A program made the position numbers and the translations under genes. A stretch of DNA of 64,000 bases, taken from positions 34,658,001-34,722,000 of the forward strand of contig JBANAY010000003.1 in assembly GCA_037952775.1 (NCBI GenBank), read 5' to 3'. This document shows positions 54,488-64,000 of the stretch, one piece after another; the first letter of the stretch is position 1, and each line of letters opens with the position of its first letter. Below the pieces are notes generated by a model. It saw only the letters and a program-made list of their open reading frames with translations. It did no database searches and was not told the origin of the DNA. The stretch is from Clonostachys chloroleuca (taxonomy: Eukaryota; Ascomycota; Sordariomycetes; Hypocreales; Bionectriaceae).

Positions 54488-55268
54488 TTACTCCTTGCGG
54501 CTTGGATTGTTTCTCCAAATGTGAGCCTCGATGTGTTTCTGGTCGACTACACCGAGTGGCTGACCAAGAGCTGCTCTATCAGCAGCCACCTTTCTAAAAG
54601 AGGGCCTATCAACCAAAGCAGAATTCCACTTCGCGTAATGGGGAAATTCTTCAGACGGGTCATAGCCTGGGAGCAATTGGGGAACCCCCTCGTTAGTAAC
54701 CACAAAGACAAGGTCAGCGAAGGTGACCTTGTTGCCGGCCAGGTAACTCTTGCCGGTTTTCTTAAGATAATCATCGATCATCCCAATGGTTCGCTTAATC
54801 GTCCATTCATAGCGGTCAAGAGCAGACTGGACATGCTCTGGGTGTTTGTACAAGAACCAGGCATGTTGACTATAGTACATATGTTGTTCGGTAGCCTGGA
54901 ATTGCATCCACGCCAACTCTAAGTACTTAGCTGGCCCTGAAAGAGAGTGTAAAGTACCAGATGTATCGTAGGTATCAAGAAGATAGAGAATAATAGCACC
55001 TGCCTACTCCAGACTTAGACTTTAATGTTCATATACACAGCTAAGGCATTCAGCCTACCTCAAACAGTACTATGCCAGTGTTAGGATCCTCAATAGCAGG
55101 AACCTTAGAGTTCGGGTTGAGAGCCTTGAAGGCTTCTGAATTCATTTCGGAGGTTTCGAGGTATCTGCTCTCATAAGGAAGCTTCAATTCCTCAAGAATA
55201 ATAGCGACCCGCCACGGGACCGGCCCTCTCGCAGTGGAGTAAAGAATAATAGGTTTGGTAGCAGACAT
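54488..55268 (-). CDS. Glutathione S-transferase, Ure2-like (2 exons, 241 aa)
   Basis: Exons (minus) 55268-55059 and 55003-54488, with intron gtaggc...ggagtag. The N-terminal thioredoxin-fold domain (residues about 5-80) has LYSTARGPVPWRVAIILEELKLPYE, NPNSKVPAIEDP (cis-Pro and glutathione-binding) and LFE followed by AGAIILYLLDTYD. The helical C-terminal domain has WMQFQATEQHMYYSQ and GKSYLAGNKVTFADLVFV (N-capping box and hydrophobic staple region). The cytosolic enzyme conjugates glutathione to electrophiles or acts as a peroxidase or isomerase. Complete. It is divergent from the phenol-hydroxylase-type gene across 720 bp, suggesting joint handling of aromatic or xenobiotic compounds. Confidence 0.92.
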
Positions 55269-55988
55269 ATCGAGTTTATAACAGTGATGATAATTTAAAT
55301 AAGGATGTTGATTTCGGATAGAAATTAAAAAGGCGGCGGTGATAATATAGACTGCTAGTGGACGAACAACATGACTACTTATACTTGAAGATTATCTCCG
55401 CATAACTTGATACTCCCTCATGGATAGTTCGGCAACCCTTTAAGAACTCCGGACCCATGAACATTACGGCGCCGGCTATACGGGATAATGGTTGGCGGTA
55501 CTAGTAGAGACTAGTAAATTTAGTAGTTAGGTAATAATTTCCTAACTAAGAATAACGTGCTACTCAAACGGAGCTCGGCTGCTCTTGTTCCCGCTGACTA
55601 AGCGCAACATCAAGATGTTTCGTTCCGCTTCAGATTCACAACACAGCGCGAAGCTTACTCTCTCTTACAAATGCTATAATGACTAAAGAGTGACAAATGA
55701 TATCGCTTGTGTTCTAGACCTAGATTCTTTTACATTTGGGTTCACAGCCCTGGATACCAGGCACCAGCCGGGATAGTAAGCGGATATATGATTCCGTACC
55801 GAGAAAGCCTTTCGGGAGTTCTAAGAACCGATCCCCGAGTATATTAGCAAGAGTATATTAGCTAGAGTAATCCGCTCCTAAAGAACACAAAGTTAAATCG
55901 CTTTAGACATCATCTACCGTACTCACTACGTTGATATTCTTATAACTCTTTTGCCAATTTCCCGCGGCTATATTTTTTCAGCAACATC
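55269..55988. promoter_or_regulatory. Divergent promoter region, GST / flavin monooxygenase
   Basis: 720 bp between two divergent start codons. Shared control is inferred from geometry. No defined motif is claimed. Confidence 0.5.
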
Positions 55989-58136
55989 ATGACTGTAACT
56001 GAATCTACTACCGATGTGGTGATTATTGGAGCAGGCCCATCAGGGTATATTTACCTCGGACGAAACTCCTTTGTCTGTTTCTCTCGCTAATGATTATGCA
56101 TCTAGCCTCATGGCAGCCTTGTGGCTAGCACGGTGTGGTGTAAAAGCTCGCATCATTGATTCCCGGGCCACAAAGGTGTTCAGAGGTCATGCCGATGGAA
56201 TGCAGTCTGGGACCCTGGACATCTTTGACTCGTTTGGTATTGCAGAGGACCTTTACAAGAAATCTGCTCAGGCATTGGAGATGACATTTTGGGTCCGTCA
56301 AAAAAGAATTCCAAAAAAAAATCTGTTGAGTACTTAAATCTAACGTAGCGCATATAGGCTGGTGGTAAGGACTCGCCCTTGAAGCGCGTCGCTCGCTTTC
56401 CAAAGTGGTATCCTGAACTAGGCCAATACCGCTTGGTCCACACTAGCCAAGGTTTGATCAGTTCTCCATAACTACGAGGAAGTTTTCTAAATGAGTGTAG
56501 GCAATACGGAGCGCGCTCTGCTAGATGGTATCAAAGCTTTCAATGGACCCGAAGTTGAACGAGGAGTCACAGCGGCAGCTATGGACATTGACGAGTCGAA
56601 GATAAGTGATCCTAAAGCTCATGCTATCAAGGTGACGGTTAAGCATCTTACCGAGGAAGAGTTGGCTGCGTCTTCGAAAAATGATACCGTACCACGGCCC
56701 GGGGATTTCAACTACGACCCAGCTGACGAGCCATATCTGAAGCGCAGAGCTTCCGGGAAAGAAGGGACGACTGAGGTTATCCACACAAAGTTCGTAATCG
56801 GCACCGATGGAAGCCGAAGCTGGACTCGCAACGCTTTGGGGTTCGAGTTTCTCGGAGACGAAACCGGGGATGACAGTGTAGCAGGCGTTCTGGACTGTGT
56901 CGCGACCTCGAACTTTCGTACGCAATTCTCTTTCCAAACTCCTGGCCAGTGCTTACATGTGTAAAAGCGGACTTCCATATTCAAACTATGATCAGCAAAG
57001 ACGGGCGTGGATGTGGATTCGTACCGAGGGAAAATGGGTTGACGCGCATCGCAGCCCCCGTCGCCAACAGGGCAGACGCTACTCCTGAATCCATCATCAA
57101 GTCACTGAAGGAAATCATCTCTCCTTATGAAATCAACGTCACCAAGGTTGATTGGTGCGGGGTATTTGGTAGCCGCCACCGAGTCGCAAGCTCCGCTTCG
57201 AAGCACTCGCGTGTTTTCCTCGCTGGCGACGCTCTGCATATCCATTCACCTAGAGCCGGGATTGGTATGAACTTTAGCATTCAAGACGGTAGGCGCTATA
57301 CTTATCATGTGAATAAAGCATCACTGACATTTTCAGCGTACAACCTCGGGTGGAAAATTGCCCATGTTGTCAAGGGAATTTCTCCCCTGAATATTCTCAA
57401 GACATACGACGAAGAGCGTGGGTTGACGACCAAACAGCTTATCGCATTTGATAAAGCTCTGGCAGAGCAAGCACCCTTAGGAGGAAACTTTTCGGTCAAG
57501 GGAACCCGCCAAGGACTACAGGACGGGCTCCCATTCACAAGCACTACAGCAATCGAGTACGAGGCTGGTCCGTTTGTTGCCAAGGGAGATGGGTCAATTA
57601 CTTCCAAGCAGCATTTGGCCCCTGGTTTAATTGTCGGCAGGCGCATCCCCTCGCAGACCGTGGAGAAACACGCCAACGGAGAACCACATGACTTTGGAAA
57701 ATCCTTTCCTAGTGATGGTCGGTACCGAATTGTTATCTTCGCTGGCGATATATCGCGGCCAGAGCAACTACGTCGTGTGGAACGTTTGAGCCAGGTACTG
57801 GAGCTCCCTGAAACTTTTCTCCAACATTCAAATGGGCGTGCAATCTTCCCCCAGGATGTGTTTGAAACCCTCGTGCTGCACACGGCGAGCAGGGATGAGA
57901 TCGAGATCACTGACCTACCCCCATTCCTCTTCAAGAATTCCGATCCTGTTAATCAAGTGTTCGTTGACAATAATGATTCAAGGACCTGGACTTTGAGTGA
58001 AGCTTATAGCAAGTATGGGATAAGCCGAGACACAGGGTGCCTTGTGCTAGTCCGGCCTGATAGGTATATCATGTATATCGGCGAGTTGGAAGATATTACA
58101 GAGTTAATCAAGCTGGTAGCCTCGGTTTTTATTTAA
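55989..58136 (+). CDS. FAD-dependent phenol 2-monooxygenase-type hydroxylase (6 exons, 624 aa)
   Basis: Exons 55989-56044, 56106-56292, 56358-56451, 56501-56917, 56968-57288 and 57337-58136 form one open frame of 625 codons. The FAD-binding start VVIIGAGPSGLMAALWLARCG is split by intron 1. GHADGMQSGTLDIFDSFGI, KFVIGTDGSRSWTRNALGF (DG motif) and [32 protein letters not shown] (GD motif) are the hallmarks of group A hydroxylases. The C-terminal thioredoxin-like domain (GRYRIVIFAGD, CLVLVRPDRYIMYIG) is that of the phenol hydroxylase dimerisation family. It ortho-hydroxylates phenolic substrates using NADPH and O2. Intron 4 ends in AAG (56965-56967); the upstream CAG would leave only a 32-nt intron and spoil the conserved FPD. 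Intact. It pairs divergently with a GST. Confidence 0.92.
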
Positions 58137-58260
58137 CGAGGAAAGGTATTTATTCTTATAGAGTGTTATTTCAATATAGCTTTCTTCGTATGTAAAACTT
58201 GATAGGTATTCCCGGTCTAGTACTAGTCTACCATTACCATTGCTATATCCTCGGAAACTG

Positions 58261-58872
58261 CTAGTGAATAGTACAGCCACCTGGGCATAGGTTTAGTACA
58301 GGATTAGCTATTATCCTATTTTCGATCGCTGATAGAATTATATCTATCAGGGCTGTAAATTTAAGAATGTGGATATCACTCAGCATCCACGTGAGAAGGC
58401 CAAGGCTCTCGTCCATGCACAGCTTGTTGGTTCTTTGAGTGACAGTCCTTTTCTCATAGACCGTTTTGACACAACTCTGGTTCCGTCCGAGGTCCACCAA
58501 TTGTATGACGTGGGTTGCATTCCAGCTGATACTCTCTATGGCCGCCTCACTTACAAATCGATGGCCCTTGTCGTAACACCACATGCCATTTTGCAGACAG
58601 GGTATGCATACATTAAAGCTCTCTTCCGCCCGGGGTCCTTCGGGCTCGCAATCGGAGCATTGCCAGATCATGCCTGAAGCTTGGGTCCGAAGACAGAAAC
58701 TGCATGTTACAAGCGACCGGGATGACTTTTGATCAAAGTGAGGGACAAGAGTGAGATCTATCTCATGCCCCAGCGATGGCTCCGGCTCACCGCACAGTGC
58801 GACGGCCTCTTCAAGACCAAGAGACTGAGAGCAACCAGAATCAGTCGATACGTGGAGTAAGAAAGAATCCAT
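58261..58872 (-). CDS. ZZ-like zinc-finger protein (203 aa), possibly partial
   Basis: Frame of 204 codons from ATG 58870-58872. Residues about 57-105 carry CSFC, WQCSDC, FNVCIPCLQNG, and WCYDKGH, spaced like a ZZ-type zinc finger (two interleaved Zn sites), a protein-interaction module. After this comes a hydrophilic part and a hydrophobic-looking C-terminus. In fungi ZZ fingers of this kind are common at the ends of HET, ankyrin or NLR proteins, so it might be a detached C-terminal piece of such a gene. No other domain seen. Confidence 0.55.
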   Translation of the reverse strand: MDSFLLHVSTDSGCSQSLGLEEAVALCGEPEPSLGHEIDLTLVPHFDQKSSRSLVTCSFCLRTQASGMIWQCSDCEPEGPRAEESFNVCIPCLQNGMWCYDKGHRFVSEAAIESISWNATHVIQLVDLGRNQSCVKTVYEKRTVTQRTNKLCMDESLGLLTWMLSDIHILKFTALIDIILSAIENRIIANPVLNLCPGGCTIH

Positions 58873-60819
58873 CGCACTTGAGGGAAGAAATCATATTACT
58901 CTATTTCGAAAACTTTATTCAATGAAAGGTCATTATCTAGGAAAGATATACAATAGATAGATCGCCCAGCAAGACCATATCGGAGATCTTCAGATAGGCA
59001 AATATGTGGATTTGGGTCCCCGGCACGATCAGCCTCGAGTTCTGCTAGTTTTGTGGGAAGTTGACATATCATTTCTAAATCTATTGGCTTAAGCATGGCC
59101 AAGCGAAACACATAGACAAGTGAGAAGTGTAGCTTGGCATTTGGTTTCTAGTGGATGATGCCGCGGCATTATGCGTAGTTTTCAATAGTGGCAGGATTCC
59201 AACACATATCAAGGCAGTATCATGTAATCAAAATATCATAAGGATAGTTTCAGACAACCGAAGAGCGGCAAGGCAGGTAGCCAAAGCAGAAAGGCCTTGT
59301 TGCTGCCTAAGTTCACCACCTCTAGTGTCTACGTCATAGGCGTCCTCAGGATCTACCGAAAGATTTCATTGAGTGCAACAGTAAGATGATGTGGTGCCCA
59401 CACGCCAGGATGCGGAGAAATCTAAAAGTAGCTCAAAGCAGAAGAAGCTTCCATAGGCAAGAAGAAATGGTGGTCAAAGGGCATGGATAAACACCTCATC
59501 GCCAGTGCTCTCGGAAGAGTGCTGTGGAAGACTTGTGCTAATTTTGAATTTCATGAGTATTATCAGCTATTTTGCATCAGCAACCCTGTATTCGATTGAG
59601 CACAGGATTTGCGTTGCCCAGAATAGCCTAAACGCAGCCCCTATTTCCTAACGAGTGGCCAAGAGCCAAGTCATCTTGAAGCCGCCTAAGAGAACCCAGA
59701 CATCTCAAAAATTTCGATCCAGAGGGGGCAATGCTGCAATGAGGCTCTTTTCAGCCCAATGAGGAAACCGTTGCGTGATGTTACCGAGTGATGGTAGAGA
59801 TTGGTCCACGTATCGGTAGCGAGACACAAACATGAAGGGATGGCTAGATTTTTGTGTCAGACATAATGATACCTTTGTGGATAACTTATGCATTTCATAA
59901 ATATTGAATCCCATCGTAATGGTTGGGCTAATGCACGCCTTCGGACTCTTGGCCATCGCCTAGCCGCCGTGGTTTGGTGGCTGGACGTGGCTGCATATAT
60001 GCGGTCCGTATCACACCCTCCATCACACGAAGGCGACGAGACACATCGCAAATTCGGAATAGTGTAACACTCGAGCGGCAAAATCAAGTCAGCTGGGTCG
60101 TCAAACGGCAGTGATCTGCTCGTTCGCTGACTGTCATGCCAAGGCTTGCAGAAAGTGAGAGTAGCAGTGAACACACCTGTGTTATTCATGACCTGCACCT
60201 AGCCGAAAATTCTCGCATTGCATTCGCCTAATCTACGTCGCATGAAGGCTCTGTCTGCCCACTCACTTGCACCCGAGCCCACGAACAGATGGGCAGAATG
60301 GTGAAAATGTAGAGTCCAGTCTCTCAAGCAATCATCTCGGCGCCTTGATTTCATTTGGTAGACTCGAAGAAATATAAATATATGCTCCTCGCCCTCCATT
60401 GAAGCGGTCAACCTCACAATCACTTTACGATTGATTTGCTTTCCCTACGGTGGACCGCTCCCCATGGCACATATCTAGTGCTTGGCAGAGAGGCAGTGAT
60501 CAGCGAACCCCCCTCATCTGTCTAAGTGTTCAGCAGGAGCTGAGGACGACTTGTGCGGATGGAGAAAGCATTGCACGGGTTCTTCCAAGGAACATGTGCG
60601 GCTCGGCGACTTGAATGTTGTTTTAGCCATCACAGGCGCCCCAACGGCGCTCTCTATCTAATCTTATATGCTTATAGGACGGACCATACATCATGTCACA
60701 GTGGGAACACCGGTGCGCAGAGCAAGAGACGATCGAATTTCATTGTTCATAAGACTAAAATACATAAAAAACCGACAAAAGGAAAAAGGTGTGACTAATG
60801 AGTATGAAGTTCAATTAGT
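58873..60819. other. Gene-free stretch
   Basis: 1.9 kb without a recognised gene. Frames of 60-113 codons on the minus strand (such as 60198-59860) have no family features and no supporting introns. Confidence 0.4.
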
Positions 60820-61929
60820 CTAATACGGCCATTGCTGCTTAGGCAGCTGCTCGTTGCGCGGTTGATCGTCCTGCTGATCCTCTTCAGGGGCCTCTCTAAG
60901 CTGTTGCGACTGAAGATCTTGGTGAGGTAGATTCTGAGGCTCAACAAATTCGTCCCAGCTGAGCGCGAGAGGGGGTGGATTCAGCGTTTGTGGGGGCATG
61001 TTCGTCGCCATGACCTCCGCTAATGTAGGTAGCACCGCATTGATTACCCTGGTTTGCAGAGAGACCAAGTCGATGCCCTGTAACGGCACACCCAGCTGCT
61101 GCAGAGCAGTAAGGATTCGGCCATTGGAAACTTCGTCTCTGAATGCACGTTCCCTCATGATCCCCAGAGGATCGTCGAAGGTCAAATAGACATAAGGGGA
61201 AGCAGGCCGGTAGGTGGCACTTGGGAAAACAAGGTTATAGATAAGATACCATTTATCCCAATCGCTTGAACGTCTTGCGTCGGAAAAGGCCTTGCTAATT
61301 TCTTCGTATCTCTGTACAGTGAGAACATGATCTGGTGGCTGGGTGGGCTCGCAAGTATTCTCATGAGTGTGACGCCCCCAGCTCTCATTGTCGGAAAATC
61401 CTGCGAAGCAAATTGGACAATAATACTCGCTGAGGGTGTGGATTCTCTCGAGGTGACCCTTGACGTCTGCCACTCGTTTGAATGCATATTTGCAGTAGCA
61501 ACGCCAGTATCTCCAAGGATCCCGTTTGTAGTAGGGACAAGCGAAGTATTGGGGGACCTGGCCCGAGCCTAGATGCCGTCGCTTAGGGGGACGTCTCCCT
61601 TCTCCATCACCTCTATCCTCCTCTTCTTCTGCTTCTTTCTCACCGCCGATGTTAGCTCGACCCCTCTTCTGATGTGGGCGACGTGTCACGCCTCTGCCTG
61701 CCGCGGTGGAGGGTGCGCCACAACTGGATGGCGGGTCGGCCTGGTAGCCACCATCCAGCACGCAGTCGGATGAATATTTCTCGTAGAGATGATTTGGAAG
61801 ACCGTTGGTTGTCGTTTTTTGTGTGGTATTTGATAGTTTCAGGGTATTTATCGGATTCAAATCGGCCGTTACAGGAGTGTCAAAAGGGTGATCAAGTACA
61901 TGTATCGAGGAGTACAACTCGGCTATCAA
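60820..61929 (-). CDS. C2H2-type zinc-finger protein (369 aa)
   Basis: Intronless frame of 370 codons. The N-terminal region is low complexity with an acidic run GGEKEAEEEEDRGDGEG and a basic RRPPKRRHLG (possible nuclear signal). Zinc-binding part at about residues 128-190: FACPYYKRDPWRYWRC, YAFKRVADVKGHLERIH, YYCPICFAGFSDNESWGRHTHEN. This three-block arrangement is characteristic of a fungal C2H2 family of unknown function. Then SDWDKWYLIYNLVFPSA and PASPYVYL, also usual in that family, and a Gln-rich C-terminus. A nuclear regulatory role is inference. Complete, no visible damage. Confidence 0.85.
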   Translation of the reverse strand: MIAELYSSIHVLDHPFDTPVTADLNPINTLKLSNTTQKTTTNGLPNHLYEKYSSDCVLDGGYQADPPSSCGAPSTAAGRGVTRRPHQKRGRANIGGEKEAEEEEDRGDGEGRRPPKRRHLGSGQVPQYFACPYYKRDPWRYWRCYCKYAFKRVADVKGHLERIHTLSEYYCPICFAGFSDNESWGRHTHENTCEPTQPPDHVLTVQRYEEISKAFSDARRSSDWDKWYLIYNLVFPSATYRPASPYVYLTFDDPLGIMRERAFRDEVSNGRILTALQQLGVPLQGIDLVSLQTRVINAVLPTLAEVMATNMPPQTLNPPPLALSWDEFVEPQNLPHQDLQSQQLREAPEEDQQDDQPRNEQLPKQQWPY

Positions 61930-64000
61930 TCAGGGTCACATTAGAGAATCTGAACTTCTGAATCATGACAGAACTGTGTCGACAGCTACATCGAAGTGGC
62001 AATCTGCAGGCCACTGCATGTTGTTGCATAAAGAGTGGAGGATGATGTGCTCACCGTCATAGGATTCTGCTCCTTGGCTGAAGGGGAGGGCGGATCGAGC
62101 TAGGAGAGCATCCAGGTTCGGCTGCACACCCTCTTCATTGTCGTTGTAGCGACTTCTAAGTAAACAGGCTGCCCCCATTCCGAGCGGCCATGGTCGCGGA
62201 CCTGTCATTATTCTTGACAGCTCGCGTCCGTTGCCACTCCGTGAAGTTCCAGCTGCAGGTGATATGGCTGCCACCATCCTGGCCTGCACCAATTTGTCGG
62301 AAGCCATCGCTTTCACAGTAGGCCAATGTTTTGAGACCAAAGATCACTGACGGTAACAGGGCAGATAGGTTGGCTTGCAGATGGCGTCAGGAGAAGCTTA
62401 TGGCACGAGAAGGAAAGAATTTATCAGAGCAGGACGGCCAGACGGGAGATTCCCCCTTACCTCGACCATCCGACGTGGTCATCAAATTTGTGAAGACCAG
62501 GCGCACCTGTGAGTTCTCTCCCTCCGGTCAAACCTTCTTACACAGCCGCCCTAGGCTTCCTCACAACCGCGTTTGGAACATACGACAACACACGCTGGTA
62601 AGCCTAAGACCCTGCTAGAACAACAAGACCGACCGGGAGTCAGGCAACGATTCATTGTTCTGAGATGGCGATAGGTATGGTAGTGACACATGAGATACCG
62701 TATGCTAATCGCAGCCTATGAAGTTTCGGCTGATTATTCATAGAATCTCTATAGCTTCATAATCTGCTTACGAGGTATTCATTGTAGTGAAAATGGTGTA
62801 CACTATGGGTGGGTTTCTACTGCGAATTTAGAACGATATTTGCCTTTTTTGTTGTTATGCCTCTCAAACACCTCCAACTTTCTTGAGATTCTGCCTCGGG
62901 GATCTGTAGTCCTAGGCTGTGCCAATGCCAGATTACCTAGCATGTCGAAGTGACATGTGTTAGACCTGGAGTGTGGACCTGACGGTCAATGGCAGCGGTA
63001 GCTTGGGAGGGAGACATCATAATAGAATTATTTCAGAGGTGATATACCATAAATCCATTTTGGCCTGCTTAAGCAAGCGCAGACAGCTGCATGAATTTGC
63101 TTTTATGATCAACATGGTGGCGTGGGTGAGAAGTGTCTGGGACGGTCGATGACTTCCAATTCTGATGGTTTGAATAGATAAGTCGGTAAATTCGATAGTT
63201 TCAAGCATACAATATGTCCAGTTCACTGTTTGCGGTTATCTTGGGCAGCGTTATCCCGGTCAACCCGTGCATGAGGGCAGCATATCCTTGACACTCAAGC
63301 CGCGTGATCATGACAGCAAGCACAGAATTTCCCTTGCGCCTCCTTCACCGCCATGAGCAACAAAGGGTCTTAAATGGTGACATTGACCTAGTAGGCAGAG
63401 CCCCTCGGAGATCGGGATCTCATCTGACCGGAAGTACTTGAATATTATTGGTGATAAGAGCAACTAACTCACACCTGCAATGTTCCCCGAGGGTGGCGAG
63501 GAGATGGGGCGGGCACACATGTCTCTCCTCTTGCGCCCCTTCTTTTCCCATAGACAATAAAGCCCCGCACCATGACGAGAGCCGGTGAGGGCAAGTGGAA
63601 AAAGGAGATAAAATTAGACCAAGAATGCCTCCTTGCTCTGAGTTGCCCGGCACTAAGGTTTTGAGAAATAACGACAGCCCCGAAGGAGTCGGCATTCACG
63701 TTATCATCTACTGCAAAAGGACGCAGTAGGCATTCTGTAGCCGGTATTTCAAGCTCTCTGAGAGTGGCTTCTTCATCACATCGTATAATACATGGCCGGC
63801 TGAAGGATGACTGTCGTGGTACCCCAGGTGCAGATGTTAGCGCCCAGCCACCAACAAGCTCTCCACGCGCCCCTCCCCTCCTCTGGATTACACAACGGAT
63901 CTAACGCCGTTGTTCTTGGGGTCTCTATCTGCAGTCAAGGATGATTTACATAATAATGTACTGAAGTTTCCTTCCAAAAGCGTGTTCTATATTACTTAGT
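61930..64000. other. Terminal 2 kb without a recognised gene
   Basis: Normal composition. Short frames on both strands, none with family features, introns or conserved motifs that I can support. Confidence 0.4.

Noticed and set aside
56300..56500. Stops in the phenol-hydroxylase gene suggesting a pseudogene
   Set aside because: All stops lie inside introns with good donor, branch and acceptor sites; the six-exon frame is open over 624 codons.
57305..57934. 209-codon minus-strand frame
   Set aside because: Antisense shadow of the last monooxygenase exon.
59857..60198. 113-codon minus-strand frame as a gene
   Set aside because: No signal peptide, domain, intron or composition signal supports it.
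63420..63699. Two overlapping minus-strand frames near the window end
   Set aside because: Short, mutually overlapping in different frames, and without recognisable features.
1..64000. CRISPR arrays, rRNA or tRNA genes
   Set aside because: The window is fungal nuclear DNA. I saw no regular spacer-repeat array and no convincing tRNA or rRNA sequence.

Overview
The window looks like nuclear DNA of a filamentous ascomycete (Pezizomycotina). The order, most likely Eurotiales-like, is inference only. The evidence is short introns (about 48-95 nt) with GT donors and ctaac/ctgac-type branch points, fungus-specific families (HET, DUF3669, TRI12-type MFS, AA9, DUF3435), and three very AT-rich blocks whose sequence looks like repeat-induced point mutation (RIP) of retroelements.

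Layout. 1-6441: decayed Ty3/gypsy chromovirus (protease, RT, RNase H, integrase and chromodomain all recognisable through RIP changes). 6.8-9.7 kb: broken DUF5695 gene. 10.3-14.3 kb: a broken HET gene beside an intact, oppositely oriented HET gene. 15.0-16.4 kb: DUF4267 relic truncated by an AT-rich block that holds a solo LTR with a target-site duplication. 16.6-24.4 kb: metabolic cluster (broken gentisate 1,2-dioxygenase, intact NAD-dependent epimerase, MFS transporter, short-chain dehydrogenase, SnoaL-like protein). 24.5-28.7 kb: mobile-DNA debris (hAT transposase, kinase-like fragment, DUF3435 tyrosine recombinase truncated before its catalytic tyrosine). 28.7-31.1 kb: second large AT-rich repeat block.

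32.1-42.6 kb is gene-rich: AA9 lytic polysaccharide monooxygenase, NADP-binding reductase-like protein, broken ankyrin-SRPK kinase, GMC oxidoreductase, intact ankyrin-DUF2235 protein. 43-54.4 kb mixes fragments and pseudogenes (GH55, AAA ATPase, STAND/NLR-like, 7-TM protein, PNP_UDP) with an intact DUF3669 gene and a 257-bp MITE with long inverted repeats. 54.5-58.1 kb: intact glutathione S-transferase and phenol-hydroxylase-type flavoprotein, divergently transcribed. 58.3-61.9 kb: a ZZ-like zinc protein and a C2H2 protein. The last 2 kb holds nothing recognisable.

Taken together this is an accessory, fast-changing region: catabolic and secretory enzymes, allorecognition or innate-immunity type genes (HET, STAND, DUF2235), many pseudogenes and RIP-inactivated transposons. 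I reconstructed the intact multi-exon genes by joining exons until the whole frame stayed open. In five genes this required a non-standard AAG 3' splice site.
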